Below are positions 9,519-18,288 of a stretch of 64,000 nt of DNA, piece after piece (the stretch's first letter is position 1; the number at the start of each line of letters is the position of its first letter). The DNA is from Enterobacter cloacae (GTDB lineage Bacteria > Pseudomonadota > Gammaproteobacteria > Enterobacterales > Enterobacteriaceae). Where the stretch lies: assembly GCF_013375935.1 (NCBI RefSeq), contig NZ_CP056117.1, forward strand, positions 2,232,001 to 2,296,000. Reading direction: 5' to 3'. A program made the translations under genes and the position numbers. The notes beneath the pieces were generated by a model. It was not told where the DNA came from. It did no database searches and saw only the letters and a program-made list of their open reading frames with translations.

Positions 9519-9538
9519 AGCTCGGAGAACCTGAGGCT

Positions 9539-10849
9539 ATGAAGCGCCTGCTACCGCCAGACGACGTTCCGGAAGAGATCGCCCGCCGTCTTGAAATCAT
9601 CCAGCGACACCGTGCGCTCAACGCGATCCTCGGCGTTAACCCTGACGCCATCTCTCAGGCGCAACGGTATCAGCAGCTGCGTCGGCGCGGCGTGCAGGTT
9701 GGCCCTTTGCACGGCGTTCCGCTGATCGTTAAAGATAATATCGCCTGCGCGCCGATGCCGGTTACCCTTGGCTGCCGCGCGCTGGCCTCGCTCGGTGCGA
9801 CATCGGATGCGCTTGTCGTACAGCGGCTGCGCCGGGCCGGGGCGATTATCCTCGCCAGGGCCAATATGTCCGAGTTTGCCTTTGACGTGCGATCGCGAAG
9901 CTCGCTGGGTGGAGACGTAGCGAATCCGCTTTGCCCGTCGGTGACGGCCGGGGGCTCCAGCGGAGGCTGTGCCGCCGCGGTCGCGGCCGGAATGGCCGAT
10001 GGCGCGCTGGGCACCGATACCGGCGGCTCCATCCGCATTCCCTGTAGCTATACCGGGCTGGTAGGTCTTCGGCCCGCATTTCGCCGGGCGCAGCTGGACG
10101 GCGTTGCGCCGCTGTCGCCGAGCAAGGACACCGTCGGGCCAATGGTACATAGCGTTGAAGATGCCGCGCTGCTGCATGCGGTCATCCACGGATTTTCTCC
10201 GGTAACCCTACCGGCGCGCCCGCTGAACGGCGCCCGGTTCGGTGTGGTTACCGCGCTACAGGGAGAGGATGAAGCACAGCTGGCGGTGTGGCAGGCGGCG
10301 CTACACGCGCTGAGCCGCGCCGGGGCGAGGCTGGTGGAGGTATCACTGCCTTTGCTGGACGACGTAAGGCAGGCGACGTGCCTGAGCCTGTATGAATTTC
10401 GCGTTGCGTTTGACCGCTGGCTCGCTAAACAGCCTGGTGCGCCATCAGGGCTCGCGGAAATTGTGGCCTCCGGCGCTTTCCTGCCTGAGTTCGCGCCGTT
10501 TCTGAAGCAGATGCTGGCCTGCGATACGCTGAAAACCCCGCTCTGGCTGGCGGGACGGCGCCTTCAGCGCCTGTTGCGCCAGAGCCTGTGCCAGGTAGCG
10601 GCGGAGCAGCGCATCGATGGCTTTTTGTATCCCACCGTACAGCGCTTACCGGACAGCATGGCGAAGATGCCGCCCGGGTGCGCGCCGGAGCTTGCCGCCA
10701 TCAGCGGCCTGCCCGCAATAACGTTGCCGTGCGGCGTGAACGGTAATGGGCTGCCGGTGGGGATGGAGATTCTATCGCCGCAGGAGGACGAGACGGCGCT
10801 GATGGTGCTGGCGCTGGCGTGCGAGCGGTGCTTTAGTCGCGATAAATAA
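9539..10849 (+). CDS. amidase signature family hydrolase
   Basis: A 436-residue amidase. The Ser-cisSer-Lys triad is visible: Lys in PLIVKDN (about residue 65), the GGSSGG segment (about 140) and the nucleophile in GTDTGGSIRIP (about 160). Family members hydrolyse amides or carbamates to acid plus ammonia. It is on the same strand as the rightward operon but is set apart by a terminator hairpin 20 bp upstream. It is the last gene before the island boundary. Its substrate is unknown; presence in this locus suggests that the pathway uses a nitrogen-containing substrate, which is inference. Confidence 0.87.
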   Translation: MKRLLPPDDVPEEIARRLEIIQRHRALNAILGVNPDAISQAQRYQQLRRRGVQVGPLHGVPLIVKDNIACAPMPVTLGCRALASLGATSDALVVQRLRRAGAIILARANMSEFAFDVRSRSSLGGDVANPLCPSVTAGGSSGGCAAAVAAGMADGALGTDTGGSIRIPCSYTGLVGLRPAFRRAQLDGVAPLSPSKDTVGPMVHSVEDAALLHAVIHGFSPVTLPARPLNGARFGVVTALQGEDEAQLAVWQAALHALSRAGARLVEVSLPLLDDVRQATCLSLYEFRVAFDRWLAKQPGAPSGLAEIVASGAFLPEFAPFLKQMLACDTLKTPLWLAGRRLQRLLRQSLCQVAAEQRIDGFLYPTVQRLPDSMAKMPPGCAPELAAISGLPAITLPCGVNGNGLPVGMEILSPQEDETALMVLALACERCFSRDK

Positions 10850-10916
10850 GATGAAGAGATTTTGAGGTTGGTTGCATATTGAACAGGTGTGTTTTTGGGG
10901 CAGGAAAAGTTACTCA

Positions 10917-11015
10917 GGCACAAAAAAGCCCGCAGGGCATGCGCCGTGCGGGCTTTCAGGACTTCATCGGATGACTCTGGTAATCACCGATGGAGAATTT
11001 TGGTGGGCTGGCGGA
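10917..11015. repeat. island distal attachment site (att), partial copy of ssrA 3' end
   Basis: Direct repeat of 33197-33297. The first 90 bases match with three substitutions. The part equal to the last bases of ssrA then lacks two single bases compared with the intact gene (minus strand ACTCCGCCAGCCCACCA against ACTCCCGCCAGCTCCACCA). It marks the far end of the island integrated at ssrA. The small differences suggest an old integration or a copy of separate origin. Confidence 0.85.
10922..10954 (-). terminator. second copy of the ssrA-type terminator in the distal att
   Basis: Stem AGCCCGCA / TGCGGGCT with a run of six T residues on the minus strand. It is the same hairpin as downstream of intact ssrA (33202-33234), duplicated with the attachment site. 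Confidence 0.7.
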
Positions 11016-11507
11016 GTCTGAATTAGTTGTGTAACTGGTTGTTTTATAAGTTTTGATCTTCAATTCAATTTTCAAATTTGTCCCATTGTTGGTCCTAAAA
11101 GAAAATGTCAGGTTTTTCGCAGGGAAGGAGATGCTGCGGCAGGAGTCTCTTCGTCAGTGAGACTAGCATTTTGCTTTTCTTAAATCTCGCCTGTTTTCAG
11201 GTCTTTTAGCAAGTTAGTTTTTAACAAGCCAGCTTAGCGGATCGCTCACAGAATTTAAAACTTGCAATTGGGCTTAAGTTATAGCATCAGGTTTGATATG
11301 ACTTGTTGAGAACCATTGAGATTATAACCTAACGTAACTATATAATTTGAATGCATGATGAATTTTGGTTCTAGATCACTCTTCTATTTTATGTTCCTTG
11401 ATTATATTTTAGTTAATGGCTTAGTCTATAATTGTATATGCTGGGTTATGACTCTCATATCTCAGTACTAATTTTAAAAGGCAAATTTAAAGTTTAGGGG
11501 CGTAGAT
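11016..11507. other. AT-rich non-coding stretch at island end
   Basis: No gene is seen in these 492 bp. The sequence is AT-rich like the following helicase gene and probably carries its promoter (a TATAAT hexamer is at 11427-11432, without a good -35). A small inverted repeat AGTCTC / GAGACT at about 11142-11164 is the only other structure noticed. Confidence 0.4.
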
Positions 11508-14042
11508 ATGATTGATTTCACACAGCGACTAAAAAGAAAAGAACGAAATACAGTTATTAATCCACTCGAGATTTATGAATCTTTAGATAGGCGCAGCGTT
11601 GCTGGACCTTTAAGACCCTCACAGTTGGAAATATTAAATAAATGGTGGGGGATGTATAAGGATAAAAAAGATAATATTATAAAGTTGCATACAGGCGAAG
11701 GAAAAACTCTTATAGGGTTACTTCTTCTACAGTCAAAGTTGAATGAATATAATCAGCCCTGTGTTTATGTTTGCCCTAACATTTATCTTGCAGATCAAGT
11801 TATGGATGATGCTAGGAAATTTGGTATTCCCTATTGTTCTATTGATGAAACGAGAGCATTACCTGATGATTTTCTTTCGGGCAGAAAGATATTAATTACA
11901 TATGTGCAAAAATTATTCAATGGAAGAACTGTATTCGGACTTGGTGCTAAATCCGTAGATGTTGGGTCAATCATTTTAGATGATTCTCAGGCTTGTATTG
12001 ATTCAATAAAAAGCTCAATGATGATTAAGGTAAGAAAGGATCATTCGCTTTTTAAAAAAATTCTTGGGTTATTTTCTGATGAATTACGTGATCAAGGAGA
12101 AGGTTCTTTTTTAGAAATTGAAAATGGTGTTTCTCAGAGCACCATTTTAGCAGTGCCTTACTGGACTTGGATAGAAAAGAAAGATGCTGTTGCAAAAATC
12201 CTATTGGATTATGTAGATGATAAAAAAGTAAAATATGCATGGCCGCTTATTAAGGATTCATTACAGTGTTGCCAGGCTTTCTTTTCTGGTGAATATTTAG
12301 AAATATCACCATTTACATCTGTAATCGAAAAGTTTGGAAGTTTTAGTAACGCAAAATTCAGATTTTTAATGTCTGCTACAACTCAAGATGACTCGTTCTT
12401 TATCAAGGGGCTAGGTTTTGATATCGATGCTGTTAAGAACCCCATGAAAAGTGATACTCTTCTTTGGTCAGGCGAGAAAATGATTTTGATTCCGTCATTG
12501 ATTAATGATGATTTTACAAGGGATCGTATTTTAAATTGGTTGTTGCAGCCCTACGATAAGAGAATTTTTGGAACTGTTTGTCTAACCCCGAGCTTTAAAA
12601 ATAAAGAGCAATTTGAAAAGATTGGTGCAGTAGTCTCTACTACTGATACCATGTTTAGTAATGTCGAGAAATTAAAGAATGGGGTTTATTCTGAGGCTAT
12701 TGTTTTCGCTAATAGATATGATGGAATCGATCTTCCTGATGATTCTTGTCGGATATTAATAATCGATTCAAAACCATTTTCTGAAACATTGACTGAAAGG
12801 TATGAGGAAGAAGTAAGGCCTAGTAGTGACATAATCAATATTAAGATTGCTCAAAAAGTGGAGCAAGGTCTCGGAAGGAGTGTTAGAGGGCAGAAGGACT
12901 ATAGTGTTATTGTTCTTGTTGGCGGTGATTTGGTTCAATTTATTAAAAGCCCGTTAACAAAGAAATATTTTTCAGAGCAAACAAAACAACAAATTGAAAT
13001 TGGGAATGAGATAGTTTCTTTTGCAAAAGAAGAGTTGGCTGGACAAAACCTGAGCTCTTCTCAAATACTTGTTGATATATTAAATAAGTGTACTACTCGT
13101 GATGACGGATGGAAGCAATTTTATGTTGAAAGAATGGGTGAGATTAAAAAAAGTGTCGATAATAAAGGGTTGTATGATCTAATTCTGCTTGAAAATAAAG
13201 CTGAAAAACTCTTTGTTAAAGGGGATGTGGATAGAGCTTGCAAGACAATACAGGATATCTGTGATCATCATGTTCAGGATCCTAGAGAAAAAGGGTGGTA
13301 CCTACAACTTTTAGCTAGATATATGTATTCTTTAAGTAAGGCTGAATCTAACAAGTATCAAAAATCTGCGTTTCAAAACAACAACTCACTTCTCAAGCCA
13401 AGAGATGGTATTGAATATAAAAAAATCGGAAAAATAAACACTAGCAGAACTCAAAGAATCAAAGAATGGATGGCATCGTACGATGACTATCAGTCTTTGA
13501 TGATTGATATTGATGGTGTCCTTGAAAATCTTAGTTATGGAGTCCATTCTGAGAAGTTTGAGAAGGCTTTAGATGATTTAGGCGGTATGATTGGTTTCGT
13601 ATGCCAGCGTCCAGATAAAGAAATACGCAAAGGACCTGATAACCTTTGGGCTGATGTTGATAATCAGTACATTATGTTTGAATGCAAAAATGAAGTTGAT
13701 GAGGATAGAAAAGAAATAAACAAAGATGAAGCTGGACAAATGAACAACCACTGTGGTTGGTTCGATGATTTCTATCCAGGGGAGAAGTGTCTTAAGTTTA
13801 TGATAATTAATACTCGTCATCTTTCTTATCATGCGGACTTTACTCATGAAGTAAGAATAATAAAGAAAAATAGTTTGAGAACATTAAAAAACAATGTGAG
13901 GGGTTTTTTCAAAGAGTTTCGTGGGTTTGATATTCATCAGTTGTCTGATGAGAAAATTCATGAGCTTATTATACCGCATAAGTTAAGTGTACATGATTTT
14001 TATAACGAATACAGTGAGTCCGTAATAAAAACAACTAGATAG
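11508..14042 (+). CDS. SF2 helicase fused to PD-(D/E)xK-like nuclease, candidate defence protein
   Basis: An 844-residue AT-rich gene with an AGGGG site about 8 bases before its ATG. The N-terminal half is a DEAD/DEAH-like superfamily 2 helicase: motif I HTGEGKT at residues 61-67, motif II as DDSQ near 158 in place of DExH, motif III SAT near 289, and motif VI QGLGRSVRG near 452-461. After a helical middle part, the C terminus (about 640-830) looks like a restriction-endonuclease fold: GPDNLW, then DVDNQYIMFECKN with a candidate D...ExK site near 713-727. The gene stands alone at the island end. Helicase-nuclease fusions of this kind are common in anti-phage defence; that role here is inferred. 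I do not recognise a named system. Confidence 0.75.
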   Translation: MIDFTQRLKRKERNTVINPLEIYESLDRRSVAGPLRPSQLEILNKWWGMYKDKKDNIIKLHTGEGKTLIGLLLLQSKLNEYNQPCVYVCPNIYLADQVMDDARKFGIPYCSIDETRALPDDFLSGRKILITYVQKLFNGRTVFGLGAKSVDVGSIILDDSQACIDSIKSSMMIKVRKDHSLFKKILGLFSDELRDQGEGSFLEIENGVSQSTILAVPYWTWIEKKDAVAKILLDYVDDKKVKYAWPLIKDSLQCCQAFFSGEYLEISPFTSVIEKFGSFSNAKFRFLMSATTQDDSFFIKGLGFDIDAVKNPMKSDTLLWSGEKMILIPSLINDDFTRDRILNWLLQPYDKRIFGTVCLTPSFKNKEQFEKIGAVVSTTDTMFSNVEKLKNGVYSEAIVFANRYDGIDLPDDSCRILIIDSKPFSETLTERYEEEVRPSSDIINIKIAQKVEQGLGRSVRGQKDYSVIVLVGGDLVQFIKSPLTKKYFSEQTKQQIEIGNEIVSFAKEELAGQNLSSSQILVDILNKCTTRDDGWKQFYVERMGEIKKSVDNKGLYDLILLENKAEKLFVKGDVDRACKTIQDICDHHVQDPREKGWYLQLLARYMYSLSKAESNKYQKSAFQNNNSLLKPRDGIEYKKIGKINTSRTQRIKEWMASYDDYQSLMIDIDGVLENLSYGVHSEKFEKALDDLGGMIGFVCQRPDKEIRKGPDNLWADVDNQYIMFECKNEVDEDRKEINKDEAGQMNNHCGWFDDFYPGEKCLKFMIINTRHLSYHADFTHEVRIIKKNSLRTLKNNVRGFFKEFRGFDIHQLSDEKIHELIIPHKLSVHDFYNEYSESVIKTTR

Positions 14043-14046
14043 AAGT

Positions 14047-14074
14047 ATAATAGGGGGCTACGGCTCCCTATTAT
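14047..14074. terminator. bidirectional hairpin between convergent helicase and antirestriction genes
   Basis: Nine-base-pair stem ATAATAGGG / CCCTATTAT closed around a GGCTACGGCT-type loop that can pair further, followed by an AT-rich tract. It lies just after the helicase stop and before the convergent antirestriction gene. Confidence 0.7.
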
Positions 14075-14205
14075 ATTTATGAAACTATTTGATAAGTCCG
14101 GTTTAGGTTATGGATAAGTGAATTTTTGGCAAATCATCCCCAAATTTATCAGCATTATAGGAATGAGGAGTACAGAGGTAATCTGCGATAATTTCAGGGT
14201 ATCCC

Positions 14206-14649
14206 TCAGGCGATGAGATGCATAATGGCGCTGCATTCCGGATGTTCTAGCGCGTAGTCACGTAAGCGATAATAGTGCTCAGTCATTGCGTCACACTCGG
14301 TGCGACAGGCGTGGTGATTGTAAGCCATCAGACAGGCGACCATCCCTGCAGCTTCACTGGTAAGCTCTGCGCCATTGCTGTTCATGCTGTTGAACAATAT
14401 CCATTTCTCATCGTGATCTGACTCGGGAGCCATAAAAGCGCCGCCGTTGCTGAGTGTCGAAAAGCGCCAGATACCACCGTGGTAATCGGCACACAGCCGA
14501 TCCATCCAGGCGAAAATGCGAGGTTCAAGCGTTATCCATTGTGGGATGGAGCCAAAGTGCTGCTGCCAGAAGCCGATGCGTAACTCGTCCGGGACCACTG
14601 AGGCAGTAATTGCGGTATGCTCCTCGAACTGATGATTTTGTGTATTCAT
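14206..14649 (-). CDS. KlcA/ArdB-family antirestriction protein (YfjX-like)
   Basis: A 147-residue protein of the ArdB/KlcA family, which blocks type I restriction enzymes without mimicking DNA. Family features seen are the WITLEPRIFAWMDRL segment, the WRFSTLSNGGAFMAPES core and the C-terminal LRDYALEHPECSAIMHLID-like end. The ATG has AAGGAG about 8 bases upstream. E. coli CP4-57 and CP4-6 islands carry homologues (YfjX, YafX) in the same place relative to yfjQ-type genes. It could protect the mobile element on entry to a new host. Confidence 0.88.
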   Translation of the reverse strand: MNTQNHQFEEHTAITASVVPDELRIGFWQQHFGSIPQWITLEPRIFAWMDRLCADYHGGIWRFSTLSNGGAFMAPESDHDEKWILFNSMNSNGAELTSEAAGMVACLMAYNHHACRTECDAMTEHYYRLRDYALEHPECSAIMHLIA

Positions 14650-14679
14650 TAAACTATCTCCTTATGCCGGAACGGTTGT

Positions 14680-15501
14680 TTAACGCCCGAAAAATTCGAG
14701 CATGTTTTCTGCCATAACCCACAGGGCGCGATTGAGTTTCACATCGCCATCAATACCGGTAACAGCACGGGTGCGGCTGCTTTTCCCCTGAGCGGTTCGC
14801 CCTGACAATCCCCCTTTCATCAGGTTCTCCTGCACGCGCTGGTATACGGTCCACAGATCATCGCTGTAGTCCTCCCGACGACGCGGGGTCAGCAACTGCG
14901 ATACCGTGACCGGCTGGTGGTCCTCACCAAATCGATACTTCATTGCGGCATTCGCCAGTGCATGACGGGCAGGGTATGGCAGCACAAGCGACTGCATCGC
15001 ATCGCGCTTTTCATCCACCCGATCAAAGACCCCCAGCACTTCGTAAGCCCCTTCAATCACCTTCTCGACGACATTACCTTTATGCGGTACCCGCACTTCG
15101 CCGAATGACTGACCGCAGACCAGACCATTAGTACAGACGCCACGAAACAGCCCCGGCAGCATCTGGTAACTTGATGAACCATCATGGCTGTTGAGCAGGA
15201 TGATTTCCGGTACCTGATGGCCGGTCAGTTGTCCGGCACGACGCAGGCGAAGCATGTGTTTGGTGTGCTCCCGCTTGCTCTGGTCCCGAACCTTTGTCTG
15301 GCAGGCAAAGAACGGCTCAAAGCCTTCACGCTGCAGGTTTTCGAGGATTGTGATGGTCGGGATGTAGGTGTAACGGTCTGAACGAGATTCATGCTTGTCA
15401 CTCCCGAACACGCTGGGGACATGACTCATCAGCTCTTCGTGGGTCAAAGGCCGGTCACGGCGTATCTGATTTATACGGCCAAAGCGGCTGGCTAATCGCA
15501 T
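14680..15501 (-). CDS. yfjQ: DUF932 protein YfjQ/YafZ
   Basis: A 273-residue protein of the DUF932 family, the length expected for E. coli YfjQ. The start chosen is MRLASRF at 15501 with AAGGAG 6-7 bases upstream; a longer frame begins at 15534 but lacks a site. Visible landmarks are SDRYTYIPTITILENLQREGFEPFF-type N-terminal sequence, the SHDGSSSYQ segment and GVCTNGLVCG. The function is unknown; the family is widespread in prophages, plasmids and islands, usually beside antirestriction genes, as here. Confidence 0.88.
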   Translation of the reverse strand: MRLASRFGRINQIRRDRPLTHEELMSHVPSVFGSDKHESRSDRYTYIPTITILENLQREGFEPFFACQTKVRDQSKREHTKHMLRLRRAGQLTGHQVPEIILLNSHDGSSSYQMLPGLFRGVCTNGLVCGQSFGEVRVPHKGNVVEKVIEGAYEVLGVFDRVDEKRDAMQSLVLPYPARHALANAAMKYRFGEDHQPVTVSQLLTPRRREDYSDDLWTVYQRVQENLMKGGLSGRTAQGKSSRTRAVTGIDGDVKLNRALWVMAENMLEFFGR

Positions 15502-15535
15502 GGATAACTCCTTATGAAGTGGGTAAAAATACAAA

Positions 15536-15565
15536 AGGCCACACTTCCCGAAGGAGGTGTGGCCT
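15536..15565 (-). terminator. terminator between DUF905 gene and yfjQ
   Basis: A 13-bp stem with one mismatch (AGGCCACACTTCC with GGAGGTGTGGCCT) and a short CGAA loop, followed on the minus strand by TTTTGT. Confidence 0.7.
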
Positions 15566-15599
15566 GACTTTGTTTATAACGATGATGCGCTGGTGATGG

Positions 15600-15830
15600 T
15601 TATGCAGGGAATTTGCGGATGCCATAACGAGCGATATACCTGTTCAGCCAGTAACCGGCATCCGGCTCAAAGTTCCAGGCTCGCCAGACCATGCAACGCT
15701 CATGATGGATAACCAGACGGAAATGTGTCCCCAGGTCGTCCTCTATAGCAACGTTGGAATATTGAGACGCAACCGCCTCTGCCTGCTGGCGAGTAAACGG
15801 TCCATCAGGCAATTCAGTGAGTTCAGTCAT
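15600..15830 (-). CDS. DUF905 family protein (YkfF/YpjJ-like)
   Basis: A 76-residue soluble protein. [11 protein letters not shown], the [12 protein letters not shown] segment and [13 protein letters not shown] match the DUF905 family found in CP4-type islands. The ATG has GGGAG about 5 bases upstream. It stands between two terminator hairpins, so it may be a separate transcript. Function unknown. Confidence 0.82.
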   Translation of the reverse strand: MTELTELPDGPFTRQQAEAVASQYSNVAIEDDLGTHFRLVIHHERCMVWRAWNFEPDAGYWLNRYIARYGIRKFPA

Positions 15831-15850
15831 ACAGGCTCCCTAAAATAAAA

Positions 15851-15878
15851 AGCCCCTGTGGCATTAGCGACAGGGGCT
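15851..15878 (-). terminator. terminator after the irmA-like gene
   Basis: Stem AGCCCCTGT / ACAGGGGCT with a 10-base loop, followed on the minus strand by TTTTTATTTT. Confidence 0.8.
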
Positions 15879-15901
15879 GAATCAAACAGATGGCGAATCG
15901 G

Positions 15902-16351
15902 CTAAGATGCCTTACCACCGACAACCGTGACTTGTACAGGTCGGTAGTACTGCGGGTCGAAAACGGAAAGTGGCAGGTCAATCTGGTAACCATTACGCTC
16001 TTCTGTTGCCTTCATGATTTCGACGGAGCTAACGTTTTCCACGCATTCGTTCTCCAGCGAGGCTTCCTGAGAGCGAGTGGCATCGCTGTCGCCAAATGCA
16101 GCCACTGCCATATTCCCCATGGCCAGCGTGTTCCCCTCCTTATCTTTCAGACGCAGGGAAAGTGTCAAAGACCCGAATCCTTCACCACTTCCGCCGTTGT
16201 CCAGGCGAAACAGCCAGACGCAGACATTGCCTGGCACCCAGACCATGTCTGTGTTGCGGATACTGATGTAACGCTGTTCTTCGGCCTGAGCCGGTGACAG
16301 CAGACAAAGGCTCAGAGCGAAAACTGAGATAACGCCTTTCAGCTTCATCAT
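15902..16351 (-). CDS. irmA: IrmA-family secreted protein
   Basis: A 149-residue exported protein: signal peptide to about residue 23 (LLSPAQA-EE), then EEQRYISIRNTDMVWVPGNVC, FRLDNGG, EGFGSLTLSL and a C-terminal LSVFDPQYYRPVQVTV segment. These match IrmA, a small secreted fibronectin-III-like protein first described in uropathogenic E. coli as a mimic of interleukin-2 receptor. The gene overlaps the lipoprotein gene by 4 bases (ATGA) and has GGAG 8 bases before its ATG. Two conserved Cys (one after GNV, one in NECVEN) could form a disulfide. Whether this copy binds host cytokines is unknown. Confidence 0.8.
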   Translation of the reverse strand: MMKLKGVISVFALSLCLLSPAQAEEQRYISIRNTDMVWVPGNVCVWLFRLDNGGSGEGFGSLTLSLRLKDKEGNTLAMGNMAVAAFGDSDATRSQEASLENECVENVSSVEIMKATEERNGYQIDLPLSVFDPQYYRPVQVTVVGGKAS

Positions 16352-16800
16352 GGATTTTTCTCCTGATTCACCGGCAGATAGAGTTTCCCCATTTCCTTAC
16401 CATCGTGTGAATACACCACCGATTTCTCACCCGTGTAGCTGTCGGTTTCAATCCTGAAGCTCAGGGTGATATTGTCCGCAAGGCACAGGGCTGCCATCAG
16501 TGGCTGCACCGTTTTCTGCTGCATGTCAGCAATGTAGTAATAATTGCCTGACTCACAGCCTTCCGGCGACTGGCGGGTTTTCATCACTGTGTATTGCGGT
16601 GTACCGAAGGCATCCTTCTTTACCCATTCCTGGGCAATATCGGATTTATGCGACACAACCTTGCTGAACGGTGGCGGAGTCAGGTCCTTAAACCTGGCTA
16701 TCGTTTTCACACCCGCATCTTCCTTACTGTCGCAGCCAGAGACTCCCATCGCACCGATAACTGTCAGAACCGCAAGCAGAGGTGGATACAATTTCTTCAT
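16348..16800 (-). CDS. island lipoprotein (YfjS-like)
   Basis: A 150-residue predicted lipoprotein. The chosen ATG at 16800 has AAAGGA about 9 bases upstream; the signal sequence ends in the lipobox VSGC with Cys near residue 23. The mature part has IARFKDLTPPPFS, MKTRQSPEGCESGNYYYI and DMQQKTVQPLMAALC, resembling the lipoproteins of E. coli CP4-57/CP4-6 islands. It is the third gene of the leftward set behind the WYL regulator. Function unknown. Confidence 0.75.
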   Translation of the reverse strand: MKKLYPPLLAVLTVIGAMGVSGCDSKEDAGVKTIARFKDLTPPPFSKVVSHKSDIAQEWVKKDAFGTPQYTVMKTRQSPEGCESGNYYYIADMQQKTVQPLMAALCLADNITLSFRIETDSYTGEKSVVYSHDGKEMGKLYLPVNQEKNP

Positions 16801-16814
16801 GGTGCAGATTCCTT

Positions 16815-17384
16815 TCAGCAGTTGCCGGTGCGTCGGCACAGCTCTACCAGACTCTGTTGGGCTACCCACTGCTGCAGTTTATGCTCTGAGGCAGAACGCT
16901 TCGCCGCCAGGGCAGCCTGCTGCTGTTTGTTGACACAGTTTTCCGGGAATGCAGCAAGTATCTGGTTGCTGTGAGGTTCGTCAGCCAGCTCCAACTGATA
17001 CTGGGTGTCAATGATAGTGAAGTAACACCCTTTCCCCTGGTCTTCGCCCTGATAGACCGATGTTAGGTCGGAGTAATAACCGCTGGCAGGTTTCAGATTC
17101 AGCTTGCGCACGGTATGCGTTTTTTTATCGGCGAGAAAATAAGCGCCACCTCCCCGCTGACGCAGCAGAAATTGTTTAGTCCAGGGGTAATTGCCAATGA
17201 CACTGGCCTGGTAGAGCGTATTGTTCAGCGTGTCATTGTCCATGCCATCGGCTGATTTCCAGCCATCCGCCTGCATGTACTGCCAAAATTTGACAGTACC
17301 CACGACAGTTTCGGCAGACGCCGGAAAAGCAGCACCAGCGCAGAGACTGACGGCCAGTGCCGTTGTAGTCAGTAATTTCTTCAT
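16815..17384 (-). CDS. exported protein of unknown function
   Basis: A 189-residue protein with a clear signal peptide (MKKLLTTTALAVSLCAGAAF, cleavage after FPASA) and a soluble mature domain with four Cys, two at the very C terminus (ELCRRTGNC). The second ATG at 17384 is preferred over 17387 because AAGGA is then about 6 bases away; it overlaps the regulator stop (TGATG). It occupies the position of exported CP4-57 island proteins, but I do not recognise the family with certainty. Confidence 0.7.
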   Translation of the reverse strand: MKKLLTTTALAVSLCAGAAFPASAETVVGTVKFWQYMQADGWKSADGMDNDTLNNTLYQASVIGNYPWTKQFLLRQRGGGAYFLADKKTHTVRKLNLKPASGYYSDLTSVYQGEDQGKGCYFTIIDTQYQLELADEPHSNQILAAFPENCVNKQQQAALAAKRSASEHKLQQWVAQQSLVELCRRTGNC

Positions 17385-18088
17385 CATGATTCCTTATGAG
17401 GTAAAAGACCGTCGCCGGTTCTGGCGAGCAGTGAGTGAAAAACGTGAAAATGGGGAAGGGCTCTGAGTAATTCCGGTTCGGCGAGAACGTTGCGAATCTG
17501 AAGGTCAGGCACGAACAGTTCCGGGTGCAAGGTAACCGCATGGATATCGTTCAGCGGAAACACCGCCACGCGATGATGATGCTCTCCAGTCAGATACCAG
17601 TTCCCGTCGCAGAGTACGAGGCGGTATGGTGCAAGCCCTGTACAGCGACAACCTTCAGCCAGCAGCGTCACACGGCGATGCTCTGATATGGCCCTGACAA
17701 GGCGTGTAAATATTCCTGGCCTGGGTGGCGACAATGACTCCGACTCTGCCCATATGAGGCACGGAGACTCACCAGGTCCACTCAGCAGTGAGCTGACCAT
17801 GTGGTTATCCATATCAGGAAACAAAGCCTCCACGCCTGACTGACGAGCAAAAGTCAGTACAGCCAGTTCGCGTTGATGGCTTCCTGAGAGCAGACGACAG
17901 GTGCCATCGCGATATTCCAGGTCCAGGTACATCAGTCGCTCACGAAAGTCTCGGCGGAGAGTACGGATCGACACGCCAAACTCTGCGGCAAGAAGAGCCA
18001 TATCCAGTGTTTCACCAGCAACAAGGCGACTGATAATGAGAGACAGCCGAACCGCCAGCCGTTCATGGCGACGCTCAGTCTGGGACAT
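17384..18088 (-). CDS. yfjR: WYL-domain transcriptional regulator (YfjR/YafY-like)
   Basis: A 234-residue regulator close in length to E. coli YfjR. An N-terminal DeoR/HTH-11-type helix-turn-helix is at about residues 28-50 (LDMALLAAEFGVSIRTLRRDF), followed by a WYL-type ligand-binding domain (RAISEHRRVTLLAEG, APYRLVLCDGNWYLTGEH, RVAVFPLNDIHAVTL). WYL proteins often sense nucleic acids or nucleotides and regulate defence and mobile-element genes. Its stop is coupled to the exported-protein gene, so it probably controls the three exported products downstream. Confidence 0.85.
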   Translation of the reverse strand: MSQTERRHERLAVRLSLIISRLVAGETLDMALLAAEFGVSIRTLRRDFRERLMYLDLEYRDGTCRLLSGSHQRELAVLTFARQSGVEALFPDMDNHMVSSLLSGPGESPCLIWAESESLSPPRPGIFTRLVRAISEHRRVTLLAEGCRCTGLAPYRLVLCDGNWYLTGEHHHRVAVFPLNDIHAVTLHPELFVPDLQIRNVLAEPELLRALPHFHVFHSLLARTGDGLLPHKES

Positions 18089-18288
18089 TAGATTTTCTCC
18101 ATCCCGTTAACAGGCTGAAAATTAAGTGATTAGTGTAACGAAGGGGCGGGACAGGGTATGGACATGGAAAAGCATATTTTTTCAGTACGAGGATTACAGC
18201 TGCAATGTGCCCTTGCGCGTTAATGGTGGATTAACCGCTCATTAATTGAGCGCAGGCAGGACAGGGTGTGTCCGTCATAAGCGGTTTG

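Noticed and set aside
11142..11164. Inverted repeat as terminator at the island end
   Set aside because: The stem is only 6 bp with a long loop, there is no convincing T tract, and no gene ends there.
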